64,000 nucleotides of DNA from the NCBI GenBank assembly GCA_945859605.1, contig OX243820.1, positions 35,716,561-35,780,560 of the forward strand. The letters are read 5' to 3'. The first letter of the stretch is position 1; each line of letters opens with the position of its first letter. The translations under genes were made by a program, and so were the position numbers. Positions 21,291 to 33,430 of the stretch are shown here, one piece after another. This DNA is from Lumbricus rubellus (Eukaryota > Annelida > Clitellata > Crassiclitellata > Lumbricidae). Under the pieces are notes generated by a model. That model made no database searches, was not told where the DNA came from, and saw only the letters and a list, made by a program, of their open reading frames with translations.

Positions 21291-21839
21291 TTTATTGATA
21301 TTCAATAATATGAGCGTTTGAGATGCAGCGCTGAAAAAGGGAAAAATCCAGCATACAATTATAGCTGAAAGGAAGTGAAGTTTAGCTATAGCGGTACCTC
21401 AATTATTGGTCTCACTCTCCTTGGAATACCCCGGTACGCTGTCTCCATCTACTCGATCTCAAATTCTAGCGGGTAGACCCTTTTCCTTCCTATTCACTTT
21501 TCTCAAAGCCAATTTCTTCTTTCGTGGCCTGCATGAGCACTATAGGTCTGGAAGTGCATGTGAGTGGTTCACCCGACCACATAGGCGCTTCGCAATTGTT
21601 TGATCACAGTAATTTATTGATGTATGTTATATAATATTAATTCTACAGGCATATATATATATATATTATACAAGTCCATATTCTTATAGTTTTCAATGCG
21701 CATGCTATCCGCTGTGCGCAGCGGTTTTTTCTTTTAAAAATCTCATTTCCCTTTTAAGACCGTCTGTCATCTGTGCATCTATATATCTCACCCACCGTCA
21801 CAAGATCAATAGATGACACGCCAAGATGATTACGCATGG

Positions 21840-22120
21840 AAGCGTGTCTAACTGTCTGTCTGACTTTCTGCTTGTCTGCCTGCCTGTTTGTATGTCTTCC
21901 TATTTGTCTGTCTGCCTGTTTGTCTGTCTGTTTTTTGTATGACAGGGGAATACCATACAGATATAGGAACGCATTATGGTAGACATACATGCAAACATAC
22001 AGAAAGACAAAATTATAGGACAGCACACACCCACACACACACAAACACACACATACAGATAAACTTACAGGCATAGGGACAGGCGTACGGACAGTCATTC
22101 AGACATACATATGGACACAC

Positions 22121-22200
<80 letters not shown>
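21840..22200. repeat. TCTG, ACAC and (GA)n microsatellites
   Basis: TCTG words at 21850-21935, CACA words at 22020-22060 and a perfect (GA)n run at about 22122-22201. Confidence 0.85.
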
Positions 22201-22204
<4 letters not shown>

Positions 22205-22205
<1 letters not shown>

Positions 22206-23660
22206 TAACGGACATGTAATCAGCCATGCAGATAGTTATACAGACAGAAAGCTTGTTTTAAAGCAGATCAGTTGAAATCTCATTTGCTTTCTTTATATTA
22301 TCTATAACAATTTCCAAAACCCAAAATGTGATGTTCATACTGATATTGACCTAACATCTGACGCTGGTTGTCATCGGCTGTCACTGTGCGGCGCCACATT
22401 CGCTTAATTTCTTTTTAAGACGTCACAATGACGTAGTACTATAATGGTGATCGGATAATAATTGATATGACTCTATAGATTAGAAAGACTTGTTGCTCAT
22501 GAAAGTTCTATCTTCGTCCATTTAAATTTCAATCGCAGATGTCACCCCACTTCAAATTCCTTTTCTAATACAAAGTTTTGAATCTCCAAATGCATTTTTT
22601 AACTATGCATTCCTAATAATTATTATTCGTCAATCTGCCTTCATAAAATAATGCGATCATTTGAATGCTTTTCTTATGCAAACAAGATGTGACATTTTCT
22701 GTAACCTATAGCCTATAATAATTATCATCCACAAACAAGATACACAACTTAATTAATGCATTGAGTTTGATGTCCTGTGTGTAAGTGGTACTTATTATTC
22801 CACAGTTTAACGTCGTCCTATGGCATCAATGGCCATTGACGACAATACATAAAATACAATGCAATGAAAATAAAAACAAATTTTTCTAGCATCCTAAAAA
22901 CACCATCAACAGGTCTGGTGTCTGGATAAATCTTTACAACTTCATCAAAGTTCAATCATTAACAACTTTACTTGGGATATATAATTATATATGTATATAC
23001 GAGAACGCGTGTAATAGGGGTATGTTTATATTAAGTAAATAATGTTGGTTATTCAATATTCAAGTTGACAGACCCCAACAAGTTACAGTAGACCGTATAC
23101 AGTTACGCATTACAGAACACGAAAAAGTAAGGTTGTTTGACAAAAAAACTGGCATTAAACCATAGCACTAGCCTTAACCCCTAACGGTAGCCTATAACTC
23201 ATGCCCTAACTCCAACTGTTCAGGGTATAGTACGCTATATACACACATACTCGGAGACCCTGACTATATGCACAATCCTGGTCAGTAGCAAAACAATTTA
23301 AACTATGTTCAATTACGTTTTGATTTAGTCTCAAATATGGATGCCATATTTTATAATAAAGTCGGAAGCAAAGCTACGAAGTCGAGGATGACAAGAAAAT
23401 TAACAAAGAAAAATTGCTTAGGAAAAAATTACTTTAAAATAGCGCATATGAATTAAGAACCGCGTATAAAAATACAATATATGAAATACTTATAAACCGG
23501 TACCTAAAAACTTATATCTATAATACATGTATTAATAGACCTAGGCCTATGTACTTTCATTTTGTGGTGAACGGCCTTTTATATCACAGCACAGCGCTAA
23601 ACTTGCGATATAAAACTATGAAACGTTATAAAGCGCGAGTGATCGCTGTCAGTGTAACGT
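22205..23660. other. No gene recognised
   Basis: AT-rich unique-looking sequence with no frame or repeat that I can name. Confidence 0.4.
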
Positions 23661-23664
23661 CGAC

Positions 23665-24350
23665 GAAAATGACGACAAGATGTCGTTATAAACACTGAAT
23701 AATATCTGCAAACCGCACATCAATCTTCGACACGGTTATCTTTTAAACGCCTTTCTGTTCCGCCATTTGTGACCTGTAATAAATTATGTCAAAATAATTT
23801 CTGTCGACGTCAACGCTCTTTGACCGCCACAAGATGTCACTATAAAACTAGGAATTAATTGTGAATGGCTCAACTATTATATATATTCGACACCTTTTAA
23901 AGCTTTTCTGTTCCGCTGTTTATAATCATGCTAATGAATAATACGTCACTGGATCCACATTCTTCACTATTTTTTTCATGCTTGCTTTTATTTACTTAAC
24001 TAGAATATAACTGATAATAATAATAGTGTTAAACATAAAAAATATAATAATAACAATAATACGGTAATAATTATTATTATATTACCAACAAAATAATAGT
24101 GTCATCTAAAACCACATACACACTACACAGACAATAAAATAATAACACCAGAATCAATGGTATATGTTTAAGGTATACTAGCATAGACTATACACAATAA
24201 TTTAGGGACCTGTTGTTAACGGCCGTTGCTGCCACAAGATGTCGTGCTGAAACTAGATGCAATATAATAATAATATTGTAAATCGGAAAACTATATTGGA
24301 CACCATTATAAAGTGTCTGCATTCTGCTATTTATAACCTCACTATAGCAA
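23665..24350. repeat. Three diverged copies of a CACAAGATGTC repeat
   Basis: Copies start near 23675 (GACAAGATGTCG), 23829 (CCACAAGATGTCAC) and 24232 (CCACAAGATGTCGT). Each continues with a TATAAA or CTGAAAC block, a TCGACAC/TGGACACC block, and TTCTGTTCCGC or TGCATTCTGCT. An AT-rich insert between the second and third copies (23966-24124) is itself a dispersed repeat. Confidence 0.65.
23966..24124 (+). repeat. Dispersed repeat, copy 1 (pair with 39588-39790)
   Basis: Shares ACTTAACTAGAA, ATAACTGATAA, an (AATAAT)n centre, TTACCA.CAAAATAATA and CACATACAC in the same order with 39588-39790. No termini or coding part could be defined. Confidence 0.65.
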
Positions 24351-24539
24351 TCGCGTTTGCGTGATGCATATTCGTAATCTTTCTGTAGCGTATAAAGACT
24401 GGGCTGATACCACCTTTGAAACCGTCGGAAAGAAAGATGATTACAGGCAATGTATAAACTACAGAACCATGCCATTGGTGTATGACACGCAATTGACGCA
24501 AGTAGAATCACATTAGGAATGATCCTGGAAACGATAAGA

Positions 24540-25470
24540 AAAGAGACTGAAGAGTCGAATATAGCTGAGGAATAGTCTGACTTTCAACAGTGTATAATTA
24601 TAGAGGCGCAAGAGATCAGATTTACAAAGCTGAGGATCATCATACAGAAGCGAAAGAACATCAACAGCGTTTATTCAATTTTTTCGTTGATTTTTAGGAA
24701 GTCTTTCGACTGAGACTTGCATGACCATGGTTTTCCAAATGGAAATGGGCTATCCAGGACATAATATAATAGTAAACCTTTTGATAGAACTGTGCAAAAA
24801 ACGCAAAAGGCTAGGGTTAGTTAGGGTGGCTGTGGTATTGGCCAAAGAATTTCGAGTCCGACTTGGAGTGAGAGAGACAGGGATGTGTGCGTTCACACTT
24901 CACCATTATCTTTATTCAACATCTTGGCAGAGTTGGTGACGAGAGAAGCGATAGACGGTTAAATTGGCGGAGTTAAGATCGGCTGACGGAAGATGACAAA
25001 TCTGCGATAGGCTATGCTGACGACATCATTTTAATAGCTTTTTCAGATGTTGATAGATCGACTGAGAAGCGTCAATTAGAAATGCAGACTGCCTAAAAAC
25101 ACAGAAAAACCATTTAAAAATCATATCAACGAAGAAAACAGTTTGCCGTATTATACCAGTAACAACGACAGCTTTTGAAGCATGTTGACCAATATGCTTA
25201 CCTCGGTGCATTCATTAATGAAGAGAGTGTAGTGACTGTGCAAAAGAGGTATGGTAATAGACGGGCAGCACTTTATTTTTTTATATGATGTTTAAGGGGT
25301 TACAACTTACAACATCGCAACCGGAAAAAATATTTATGAGAATTCTAAAGTTTTAATTAAAGGTGTCCACTGTGGTTGATCAAATTGTTTAACGTCGTGT
25401 GGCAGGAATATTTGGAATGCATGCTCAACGTCAATAACTATGGTTGGCTGATGTCTGTTAAACGACACAT
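24540..25470 (+). pseudogene. LINE reverse transcriptase relic with YADD box
   Basis: Read through several frames, the plus strand gives SDFQQ, RGARDQIYKAEDHH and LFNFFVDF (fingers and palm), then KIG-like residues, and the catalytic motif YADDIILIAFSD with codons for YADD at 25013-25024. Further on, DQYAYLGAFINEES corresponds to the thumb-side FTYLGS motif of non-LTR RTs. Many stops and frameshifts make it a dead copy. The motif set fits a full-length-type non-LTR ORF2. The clade differs from that of the 40238 LINE, but no tree can be made here. Confidence 0.8.
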
Positions 25471-25807
25471 AGATAATAATAACAATAATAATTACGACGA
25501 TTTATATGGCGCAGTAACACAGCCAAAATAACATTCACATGTCGCTCCACGAGCGTTTTATGCATATGCATTGCATGTATATGGACGTTAACACAGCGCC
25601 TTACAATAATTATTTATAGTTTTATCTAGGCTATTGCATGATGATAAGATAACCATCGAAGGCACATTAGGTATCTACCCGACAGTTCTAACTTCTAAGC
25701 AAGTGCGACCTAAGTGACTCCGAGGATGTTTCATGAGATACCTGCACGCCAATCTTCGATTTATCTTATAGGAGATTTGTGCGCCTGTGCTATCCATTAG
25801 GATAGCA

Positions 25808-25862
25808 TGCAGTGGCACTGGCACTGGCACTGGCAGTGGCACTGGCACTGGCAGTGGCACGC
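25808..25862. repeat. (GGCACT)n hexanucleotide repeat
   Basis: GGCACT units with GGCAGT variants in a regular pattern (two or three CACT then one CAGT). The Pro-Val-Pro-Leu reading on the minus strand is a repeat artefact. Confidence 0.85.
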
Positions 25863-25929
25863 TTAGGTCGTAGATCGTCTCCCTGTTCCACGCGAAGTGA
25901 CCTGGATGTCCCTGAATGGTCACAATAAT

Positions 25930-26130
25930 TTACTGTGGTCGATCCATCTTTCTGTCCGGAACAAGTTACTTTGTTGTCTCCGTAATAAAATTCTTTGTCT
26001 TTCTTCTCCCATCTTCAGCAAGCGTTTAAAAACTTGATTCTCTTTGATTGTGGTTCGGCGTTGCCAGGTCGGGTGCGCATCTGAGACGTTTCTCTTGATG
26101 TGGCGCTATATGATTTACAATTTGCGATTA
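25930..26130 (+). pseudogene. LINE ORF2 C-terminus relic
   Basis: One frame reads LRNKILCLSSPIFSKRLKT and a second continues LILFDCGSALPGRVRI to a stop. Together these follow the C-terminus at 18870-19115 (LRNELLCLSLPRFRKHMKTI). A GGCGCTATAT tail word follows at 26102. One frameshift near 26035. Confidence 0.7.
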
Positions 26131-26870
26131 CGAGTGTAGCATCGCAAAATAGTTAATCGACCGAAGAGGGGCAGAGGAGACAGAGGCTTAATTCCACCCC
26201 CACTCCCTATAGGGAATTGGCCTATACGTACTTAGAAATTTCCCAAACTGCCCCCTTTCGAACTAGACTCAAAGCGGCGGGGAAGCCAGATGATGAGAGA
26301 AAAAGAACTCGCCAATCGACTCATATGACTGCCGGGACTGAGAAAAGGATGTCGTTAGCACTTCAGATCCATTATATCCACCAGAGGGGGGGGTACATGT
26401 AGGTGCCTTAAAGGACAAGTCTTCTTCGTCTTTTTTCATTTTCTTCTTCGGTTATAGAGTCTCAATTCTGACGGATCTTCAAACGAAGACTCATATCTCT
26501 TTATGTTGACGACGCATCGCCATTAGCCGCATCATCATCAGCATCATCATCATCAGCATCATCGCAGGCGACCTTTAATCCTAACAGACTACTTAGAAAT
26601 TTAGTTGACTTGCCGACGTCGCTGTAAATGCATAAATGCATGGCAATTTTGCAAGTGACTTCAAGACGTCGCCGACAATTTAGGAGATTGGTTGAAAGGT
26701 TGGTGTTAAGAAAAGCCAATAGCCGACGGACTTGTGAGAGAGAGAGAAGTTCAAAGCTCGTGGGAAGAAGCGCAGAACAAAAGGTTTTTTGGGTGAGGGA
26801 GGGAGGGCGAGTTCAAAGTTGCGGTGGAGAATGTCAGATCCGGAGAGGACGCTTGATCTTCTCTACGGGA
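26130..26870. other. No gene recognised
   Basis: A small (ATC/AGC)n cluster lies at about 26525-26565 and GGGAGGG runs near 26795. The short frames show no domain. Confidence 0.4.
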
Positions 26871-26879
26871 AGGTCAGCA

Positions 26880-27515
26880 GGGAAGAAGAAGAACTGATGC
26901 TAAGGAAGGAGAAGAACTGATGCTATAAGGGAAGAAGAAGAATTGATGCTATAAGGGAAGAAGAAGAATTGATGCTATAAGGGAAGAAGAAGAATTGATG
27001 CTATAAGGGAAGAAGAAGAATTGATGCTATAAGGGAAGAAGAAGAATTGATGCTATAAGGGAAGAAGAAGAATTGATGCTATAAGGGAAGAAGAAGAATT
27101 GATGCTATAAGGGAAGAAGAAGAATTGATGCTATAAGGGAAGAAGAAGAATTGATGCTATAAGGGAAGAAGAACTGATGCTATAAGGGAAGAAGAACTGA
27201 TGCTATAAGGGAAGAAGAACTGATGCTATAAGGGAAGAAGAACTGATGCTATAAGGGAAGAAGAAGAATTGATGCTATAAGGGAAGAAGAAGAATTGATG
27301 CTATAAGGGAAGAAGAACTGATGCTATAAGGGAAGAAGAACTGATGCTATAAGGGAAGAAGAACTGATGCTATAAGGGAAGAAGAAGAATTGATGCTATA
27401 AGGGAAGAAGAAGAATTGATGCTATAAGGGAAGAAGAATTGATGCTATAAGGGAAGAAGAACTGATGCTATAAGGGAAGAAGAACTGATGCTATAAGGGA
27501 AGAACTGATGCTGTA
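26880..27515. repeat. 26/23-bp variant minisatellite
   Basis: Units GAAGAAGAAGAATTGATG plus CTATAAGG (26 bp, type A) and GAAGAAGAACTGATG plus CTATAAGG (23 bp, type B) alternate in blocks. After two irregular starting units I read A9 B4 A2 B3 A2, one 23-bp unit with the T variant, then B2 and a degenerate end. The type A and B units also differ at one base (AATTG/AACTG), so length and base state are linked. Confidence 0.93.
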
Positions 27516-27574
27516 GGCGAGAGATGAGATGAAACATCGAATTGAATGGAACGAGTAATGGAACGACTCTATAA

Positions 27575-27587
27575 TGCAGAGAAAGAA

Positions 27588-27626
<39 letters not shown>

Positions 27627-27960
27627 AAGAGAGAAAGAGAGAAAGAGAGAAAGAGACAGGCAGACGGACGGACAGGGTAGGAAAGATAAATACAGAGGGA
27701 GATAGAGACAGAGATAGAGAAAGACGCACAGAGGAAGAGCGGGCGTATAGGAGGTAGGGGAGCATTGGATCAGACAGATAGACAGACAGACACAGAAACA
27801 TACATGTACAGAAACATGCATACAAACAGACAACGACAAACAGAGCGATAGACATTATAGAGACACAGCGATATAGATATGAGGACACAGAGAGAGACGG
27901 AGACAGATACATGTACAAAGAGACAGAGACAGGAACAGAGGCACAAATGAGACAGAGAGT
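27575..27960. repeat. GA and GACA microsatellite complex
   Basis: GAGA, GACA, GAAA and GATA words dominate. Two long Ser/Leu/Cys-rich frames on the minus strand (27445-27918 and 27468-27839) are readings of this tract. Confidence 0.8.
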
Positions 27961-28199
27961 GATAGGAGTAGAGGTTTTATAGATAAATAGTGCGAGCGAG
28001 TATCTAAATAATTATCGGACAGAACAAACAGCAGGACATAATTTATAATACATGTAGATATAATTATAGCAACTGAGACAATAATGATAATTAATTAGTG
28101 AGTCGTTTAGAACAGATTCTGCCTTGCCGGCTACTGTTTATATTCTTAATTTCATTTATTCTCCTACTCCTACTCCTCCTCCTCCCCTCTTCCTCCTCG

Positions 28200-28205
28200 T
28201 CGTCG

Positions 28206-28242
<37 letters not shown>

Positions 28243-28340
28243 GATCGTCATAATCATAATCATCATCATCATCATCCTCCTCATCATCATCATCATCATC
28301 ATCATCATAATCATCATCATCATCATCATCACAATCATCG

Positions 28341-28415
<75 letters not shown>

Positions 28416-28424
28416 CAATCATCG

Positions 28425-28469
<45 letters not shown>

Positions 28470-28480
28470 CAGCCACCATC
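28200..28480. repeat. (ATC)n trinucleotide array
   Basis: Long CAT/ATC run with CATAAT and a recurring ACAATCATCGTC break (about 28331 and 28415). Poly-Ile and poly-Met frames are artefacts. Confidence 0.95.
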
Positions 28481-28799
28481 ACCACAACAAGCACTATGAT
28501 CACCGGCGGTTTTTTCTCCTTCCCTGCTTTCCTTTTCCTCCTCTAACCCCTTTTACTTTTCCTTCTTCCCCACTGTTTTCTCTCTACATCCTACCACCTT
28601 TCCATCCTCTCCTTCTCCTTCTTTTATACTTCCTCCTCATCTTTCTTCCTACTTTCTTCTCTTCTGTTTCCTCCTTTCTCCCGCATCAATAATGTTTTTC
28701 TTGCCTTCCGCATCATTTGCGTCTTCAACGCATCGTTTAACGATCACAGCCATCAGACGATTATCAGCTGCACCACCACCAACAGATCGTTAATGTTCA

Positions 28800-29350
28800 C
28801 TTAGTACCACCACCACCACCACCACCACCACCACCACCACCACCACCACCACCACCACCACCACCACCACCACCACCACCACCACCACCACCACCACCAC
28901 CACCACCACCACCACCCCATCACCACCACCACCACCACCACCACCACCCCATCACCAATAACACCACAACCACCACCACCACCACCACCACCACCACCAC
29001 CACCACCACCACCACCACCACCACCACCACCACCACCACCACCACCCCATCACCAATAACACCACAACCACCACCATCATCAATAACACCACAACCGCCA
29101 CCACCCCAATAACACTTTCACCACCAAAACCAATTTCACCATCACCATCATCATCACCAAAAACACCACAGCCACCACCACCACCATCACCACTCCCAAT
29201 AACACTTTCACCACTACCACCAATAACACCGCCACCCCAATAACAATTTCACCACTACCACCAATAACACCACCACCCCAACTACCAACGCCACCAACAC
29301 CACCACCTCCACCACCATCAATATCATCATCATCATCATCATCATCACAA
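28800..29350. repeat. (CAC)n array with CCCATCACCAATAACACC interruptions
   Basis: A long CAC run is broken by CCCATCACCAATAACACCAC at two places and by related CCAATAACAC words through 29270, then ends in an ATC run at 29323-29347. The interruptions recur as units, so amplification worked on blocks as well as single triplets. Confidence 0.92.
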
Positions 29351-29559
29351 TCCAGCGATCGTTTGAAACAAAAAGCTCAGACGGCGGGGTGGATGAAAAA
29401 CGGTCGGGGCTTTTTAAGCGCTGGCACTAATGATGCGCTTGGCCTTCCATTATATAGCGCCTTGACATGGTAACAGCAGTAGCTGACAAACGACTGATTA
29501 TTATTGGGAGAATCGTTATTAGGATGTGGAAGAGATGACCTAGAGAACGTCGTGCAGGA

Positions 29560-30230
29560 GGTGGGAGATGAGCAAGAGTAGGAGGAAGAGGAGACGGAGT
29601 GCTAGGTAGAGGAAGAGGAGAAGAAGGCGGTGGAGTAGGAGGAAGAGGTAGAGGATGAGGAGAAGGAAGAGGAGGAAGAGGAGGAGGAGGAGAAGGAGGA
29701 GGAGGAAGAGGAGGAGGTAGGAGGATGAAGAGGATAAAGAGGAAGAGGAGAAGGAGGAGGAGGAAGAGTAGTAGCAGTGCTAGGTGAAGGAAGAGGATGA
29801 GGAGGATGAGGAGAAAGAGGAGGAGGAGGAGAAGGAGAAGGAAGAGGATGACGAGGAAGAGGAGGAGGAAGAGGAAGAGGAGAAGTAGGAAGAGGATGAT
29901 GATGAGAAAGAGGAGGAGGAAAAGGAGGAGAAGGAAAAGGTGGAGATAAGAAGGAAGAAAAGGTGGAGAAGGAGACGGAGTAGTAGTTACAAGGAGGAGG
30001 GAGAATAAGATGATGAGAAGGTGGAGAAGAAAAAGAGGATTAAGTGGAAGAGGGAGGAGGAAGAGGATGGAAAATTGAAGAAGGTAATATTAGGAGGAAA
30101 GCTGCATTATATGTAACTGATCCGAAGTGTGGAAGACGAGAAGGAAGGACGAGGAGGAAGAGGAGGACAAGAAGGAGGAGGAGGAGGACGATGAGAAGGA
30201 AGAGGAGCTGGAGGATTACCAAGAAAAGGC
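29560..30230. repeat. Purine-rich GGA/GAA tract
   Basis: About 670 bp of nearly pure purine on the plus strand with AGGAGGAGG and GAAGAGG words. It may form triplex or quadruplex structures; that is inference from composition. Confidence 0.85.
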
Positions 30231-30800
30231 GGAGACACGATCAGTATCAGGTGCAATGGGAGGGGAAGGAATTATTATCCAAGAAAAGAAAAAAACGTCA
30301 AAATGAGGACGTCCGCCATTTTTCAATCGAAAGTACACACGATAAAAACTGAAATTATTTCTCTTATATAATCTCTTCTTTATGGTGCGCTAGTTTTCTG
30401 AGTGTGTGTGTGTGTGTGTTCCGTGTTTTATGGCGCTTTTCCATCAGGGACTCTGATTGCCACGACTGCCACGTCTTGCCACTCGGCATAAATGCAGTGG
30501 CAATTTCATTCTTTTTTATTACGGAGACTATAATGTGGCAACTGGCATATATAGTTACTGCTTATTATTAATTTTGCCATCAGGTCTACGGACATATAGT
30601 ACGTTGCTGAGTAAAATACTTATCAAAATTAATGCACTTCAAATACTATAATATATTTTTAATAAAATTAATAATTATATTTTCTCTCTATATAATATTT
30701 ATCATTATGTCTCTGTAACACTATGTCAACGAATCCGATGTTATGTACCTGAATGTATCTCTGTCGTATTCTATTGCACTGTTTGCATATAATTATAGAC
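30230..30800. other. No gene; short (GT)n
   Basis: A (TG)n run at about 30401-30419 is the only recognisable element. Confidence 0.4.
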
Positions 30801-30804
30801 CCAT

Positions 30805-30995
30805 ATAAATTTGTATAGCGCCTAGCGTAGTGCACACAAATCAGAGGCGCTCTCAGTGCGAGGCACCTATTGAGACTTTTTAACATGTGGTCTTGAGATA
30901 GTCAAAAAATATTAGTCACTTGCAATGGCAGGAAGCTGGTTCCACAGTGCAACAGGGCCAATGAAACTATGAAAGCAAAGGCTCGCGGTGTACGC
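30805..30995 (-). pseudogene. LINE ORF2 C-terminus and tail
   Basis: The minus strand reads FHSFIGPVALWNQLPAIASD and then a stop, followed by a GAGGCGCC..TGTGTGCACTACGC..GGCGCTATACAAATTT tail. The PVALWNQLP motif marks a LINE C-terminus. The tail matches 566-625. Confidence 0.75.
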
Positions 30996-31104
30996 CATGG
31001 TGGTGGTGGTGGTGGTTGCGAGACAGAGAACAATTATTATACATGTAGAGATCGTGCGCGTCAAAGAATCGGAACGGGAGAAGGGAAGTGGCTGTCCCAT
31101 TATA

Positions 31105-32117
31105 CACGGTGATTCATTAAAAAAACGTCCCCCTGCATATTTCACCGTAACTCCGTCAAGTGTCATGCTATGTGAAAGAAATTTTAAAGGAAGACAGAGG
31201 AGTTACTTCTAAACATTCGGAAAGTTAAAGTTTATGTTCAAATTGACCCCCTTTGGCAGCTACGCATGCGCGAAGACGAGTAGGCCTACGCCACTGTTTG
31301 ACTGATTCATCAATGATGCGCTGATCCATCTTGTCACATGCCTCCACAATTCGACTTCGCAACTCACTGACATCACATATTCGAGATCTGTAGACCTTCT
31401 CTTGCATGACACTCCATATCTTATAGTCCACTGGATTTAAATCAGGGCTGTTGGGTGACCACAAAGTAGGCGGGATGAAATCAGGTATTTCAGTTTCCAG
31501 TAACGCAACAGTGTCCCGTGCTCTGTGCGCAGGAGCGCTATCCTGCTGGAAGATGAAGAAATATACATCGGTAATGTCATGCAAGTCTGGTAAAAGGCCC
31601 TGTTTTAGTAGAACTTCTCTGTAATATTGTCCATTGATCTTAATGCCCGCTTCGATGAAATGAATGTTCGTACGACCGTGTGCAGAGACCCGGCCCGACC
31701 GACGCCATAAGGAATTTGCTGAAAGTTGGTCGATTCCACAAAAGACGATTCGCTGGAACGTCCCTCTTCTGTGTACCGAAAGATACGTGAATGCGAGCAT
31801 TCCGATTGTTACTGGGTGATGCCACAGTAAACAATTTATCACCAGGCGGCTAAACCGGATGAAATTGACCAGGTTTCCATGATACAACCTCAGTGACTGA
31901 CAGGAACGTTGGAATCTTGCTTGTTTCTCGAGATTATCGTGACGTCATTAGTTTCGTCATCCGCATTACGTCATTATAGCTCTGAACGTGACATAATTTA
32001 TGTAGCATCTGACTAGATCATCAAGCTTCATTACTGTGAAATTTCGTTAAATTTGATGGTCATCTACATAAGTTATGCCAACTTACGTAGGGGGACGTTT
32101 TTTTATGAATCACCGTG
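31105..32117 (-). mobile_element. Tc1/mariner-superfamily element (DD37D type), internally deleted
   Basis: Left end CACGGTGATTCATTAAAAAA and right end TTTTTTTATGAATCACCGTG are inverted repeats of about 30 bp, both followed inward by CGTCCCCCT on the element strand. TA lies on both sides (31103-31104, 32118-32119), the mariner target duplication. At 1013 bp it is shorter than I would expect for an autonomous member, matching the missing N-terminal part of its transposase. Confidence 0.93.
31225..31850 (-). pseudogene. mariner-type transposase, catalytic domain only, frameshifted
   Basis: Two minus-strand frames share the gene. The first, about 31850-31685, reads GDKLFTVASPSNNRN and FGTQKRDVPANRLL, carrying the first catalytic Asp. 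The second, from about 31685 to 31225, reads FIEAGIKINGQYYREVLL, then FQQDSAPAHRARDTVALLE with the second Asp, and SPNSPDLNPVDYKIW with the third. I count 37 residues between the second Asp and the Asp of NPVD, the spacing of the DD37D (maT-like) group. The protein ends KGGQFEHKL. The N-terminal helix-turn-helix DNA-binding part is absent, and the frames join near 31685, so the protein is not functional. Confidence 0.9.
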
Positions 32118-32125
32118 TATATATA

Positions 32126-32252
<127 letters not shown>

Positions 32253-32254
32253 GC

Positions 32255-33180
32255 CTTAATCGGAGGTAGAATCGAGTTGTATAAATTTAATTTGCATAAA
32301 TACGACACTTAATTTCACGGTTAGAAAGTAAGTTAGTATTGCAAAATATAGCATAAATCTAGTACTATTCGCCACGCGTATCGTTTGTATGAATAAATTA
32401 AGTTTAAACTTTGAAAACGCGCGGTGATGTGAACTTTAAACAACTTCCCTACCTCTTTAATGTTTTGTATATAACTTGCTTAAAAATTAGTGGCAACTGC
32501 CAATGTTTTTACAGCTGAGGCATCCTTCATATCCCCACAGGTACAATGAAAATTAAAAAGTTAACCACGCACCATGTTGCACACAAATTTCATTTTGACA
32601 AAAATATCCAGTGGTTGTCATGCAGTCGACGTAGATCGAAGCACTGAAATTGAGAGCTTGCATAAAATGTTCTTTTTTCGATATTATTGCAATTTTCACT
32701 ATAATAATAACTGATAGTAAAAATATGAACCATTCTTTCCATAAAAAATGTAATGTTACTCAGGAAAGTCCGCTTTTTCCGCATTTTTGGACCCCTTTCA
32801 CCTAAAGAGAGACATATCTTTGTAAATGGAGGTATAAACGATTTGTAGCCTATATAAAACGTTATTTCTAACGCATAGGCTACTGGAATCTCATCTAATT
32901 ATAAGTGAAAGTATGCAGAAATCCTTCCGTTAGCTACCGGTACACATTTTAATGTCTAAGACACGTTTTATCGCATTCATAACTTTACCACAACTATAGG
33001 CCTACTTTAAATTGCATTTCGAGGGGAGGTAGCCTATATTCTAGCATAAGCCTATAATATCAGGCTTTATAGCTGGCCTATAATGTCTTCCACCCCGATA
33101 GCACGACCGTGTATCGTAATCGTGACCTCCAAACTTCTAAAGCGCCACTTGAAAGTCAAACGCGGACACCTGCTTATTCA
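32255..33180. other. No gene recognised
   Basis: AT-rich unique-looking sequence without a supported frame or repeat. Confidence 0.4.
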
Positions 33181-33199
33181 CGAACGCTGCGTCGAGTCA

Positions 33200-33430
33200 C
33201 AGAGAATAGATACTCACTTACTTACTAACGCTACATCTTAATAAATTTGTTTCCTGTAGCGCCTGAATAAATTTTAAAATAAATTTGCTTATTAGCCTAT
33301 AGGCCTAATAATATGATATCTGAACACTGGAATGCGTGCAGCTGGTTGAATAGAGGCTCACTTACTTACTAACGCTACATAATAAATTATATGGATCTGC
33401 TTATGCGTCGAAGCACATTAGCCTAACCAA
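33200..33430. repeat. Short direct duplication
   Basis: CTCACTTACTTACTAACGCT and ACAT...AATAAAT appear at about 33210-33250 and again at 33356-33390, each followed about 60-80 bases later by CATTAGCCTA or TATTAGCCTA words. Confidence 0.6.

Noticed and set aside
27445..27918. 157-codon minus-strand frame that looks like a hydrophobic Ser/Leu/Cys protein
   Set aside because: It is a translation of GA/GACA repeats. The overlapping second frame gives a similar product.
30044..30352. 102-codon basic protein
   Set aside because: It is Arg/Lys/Glu rich because of the GGA/GAA purine tract and has no other signal.
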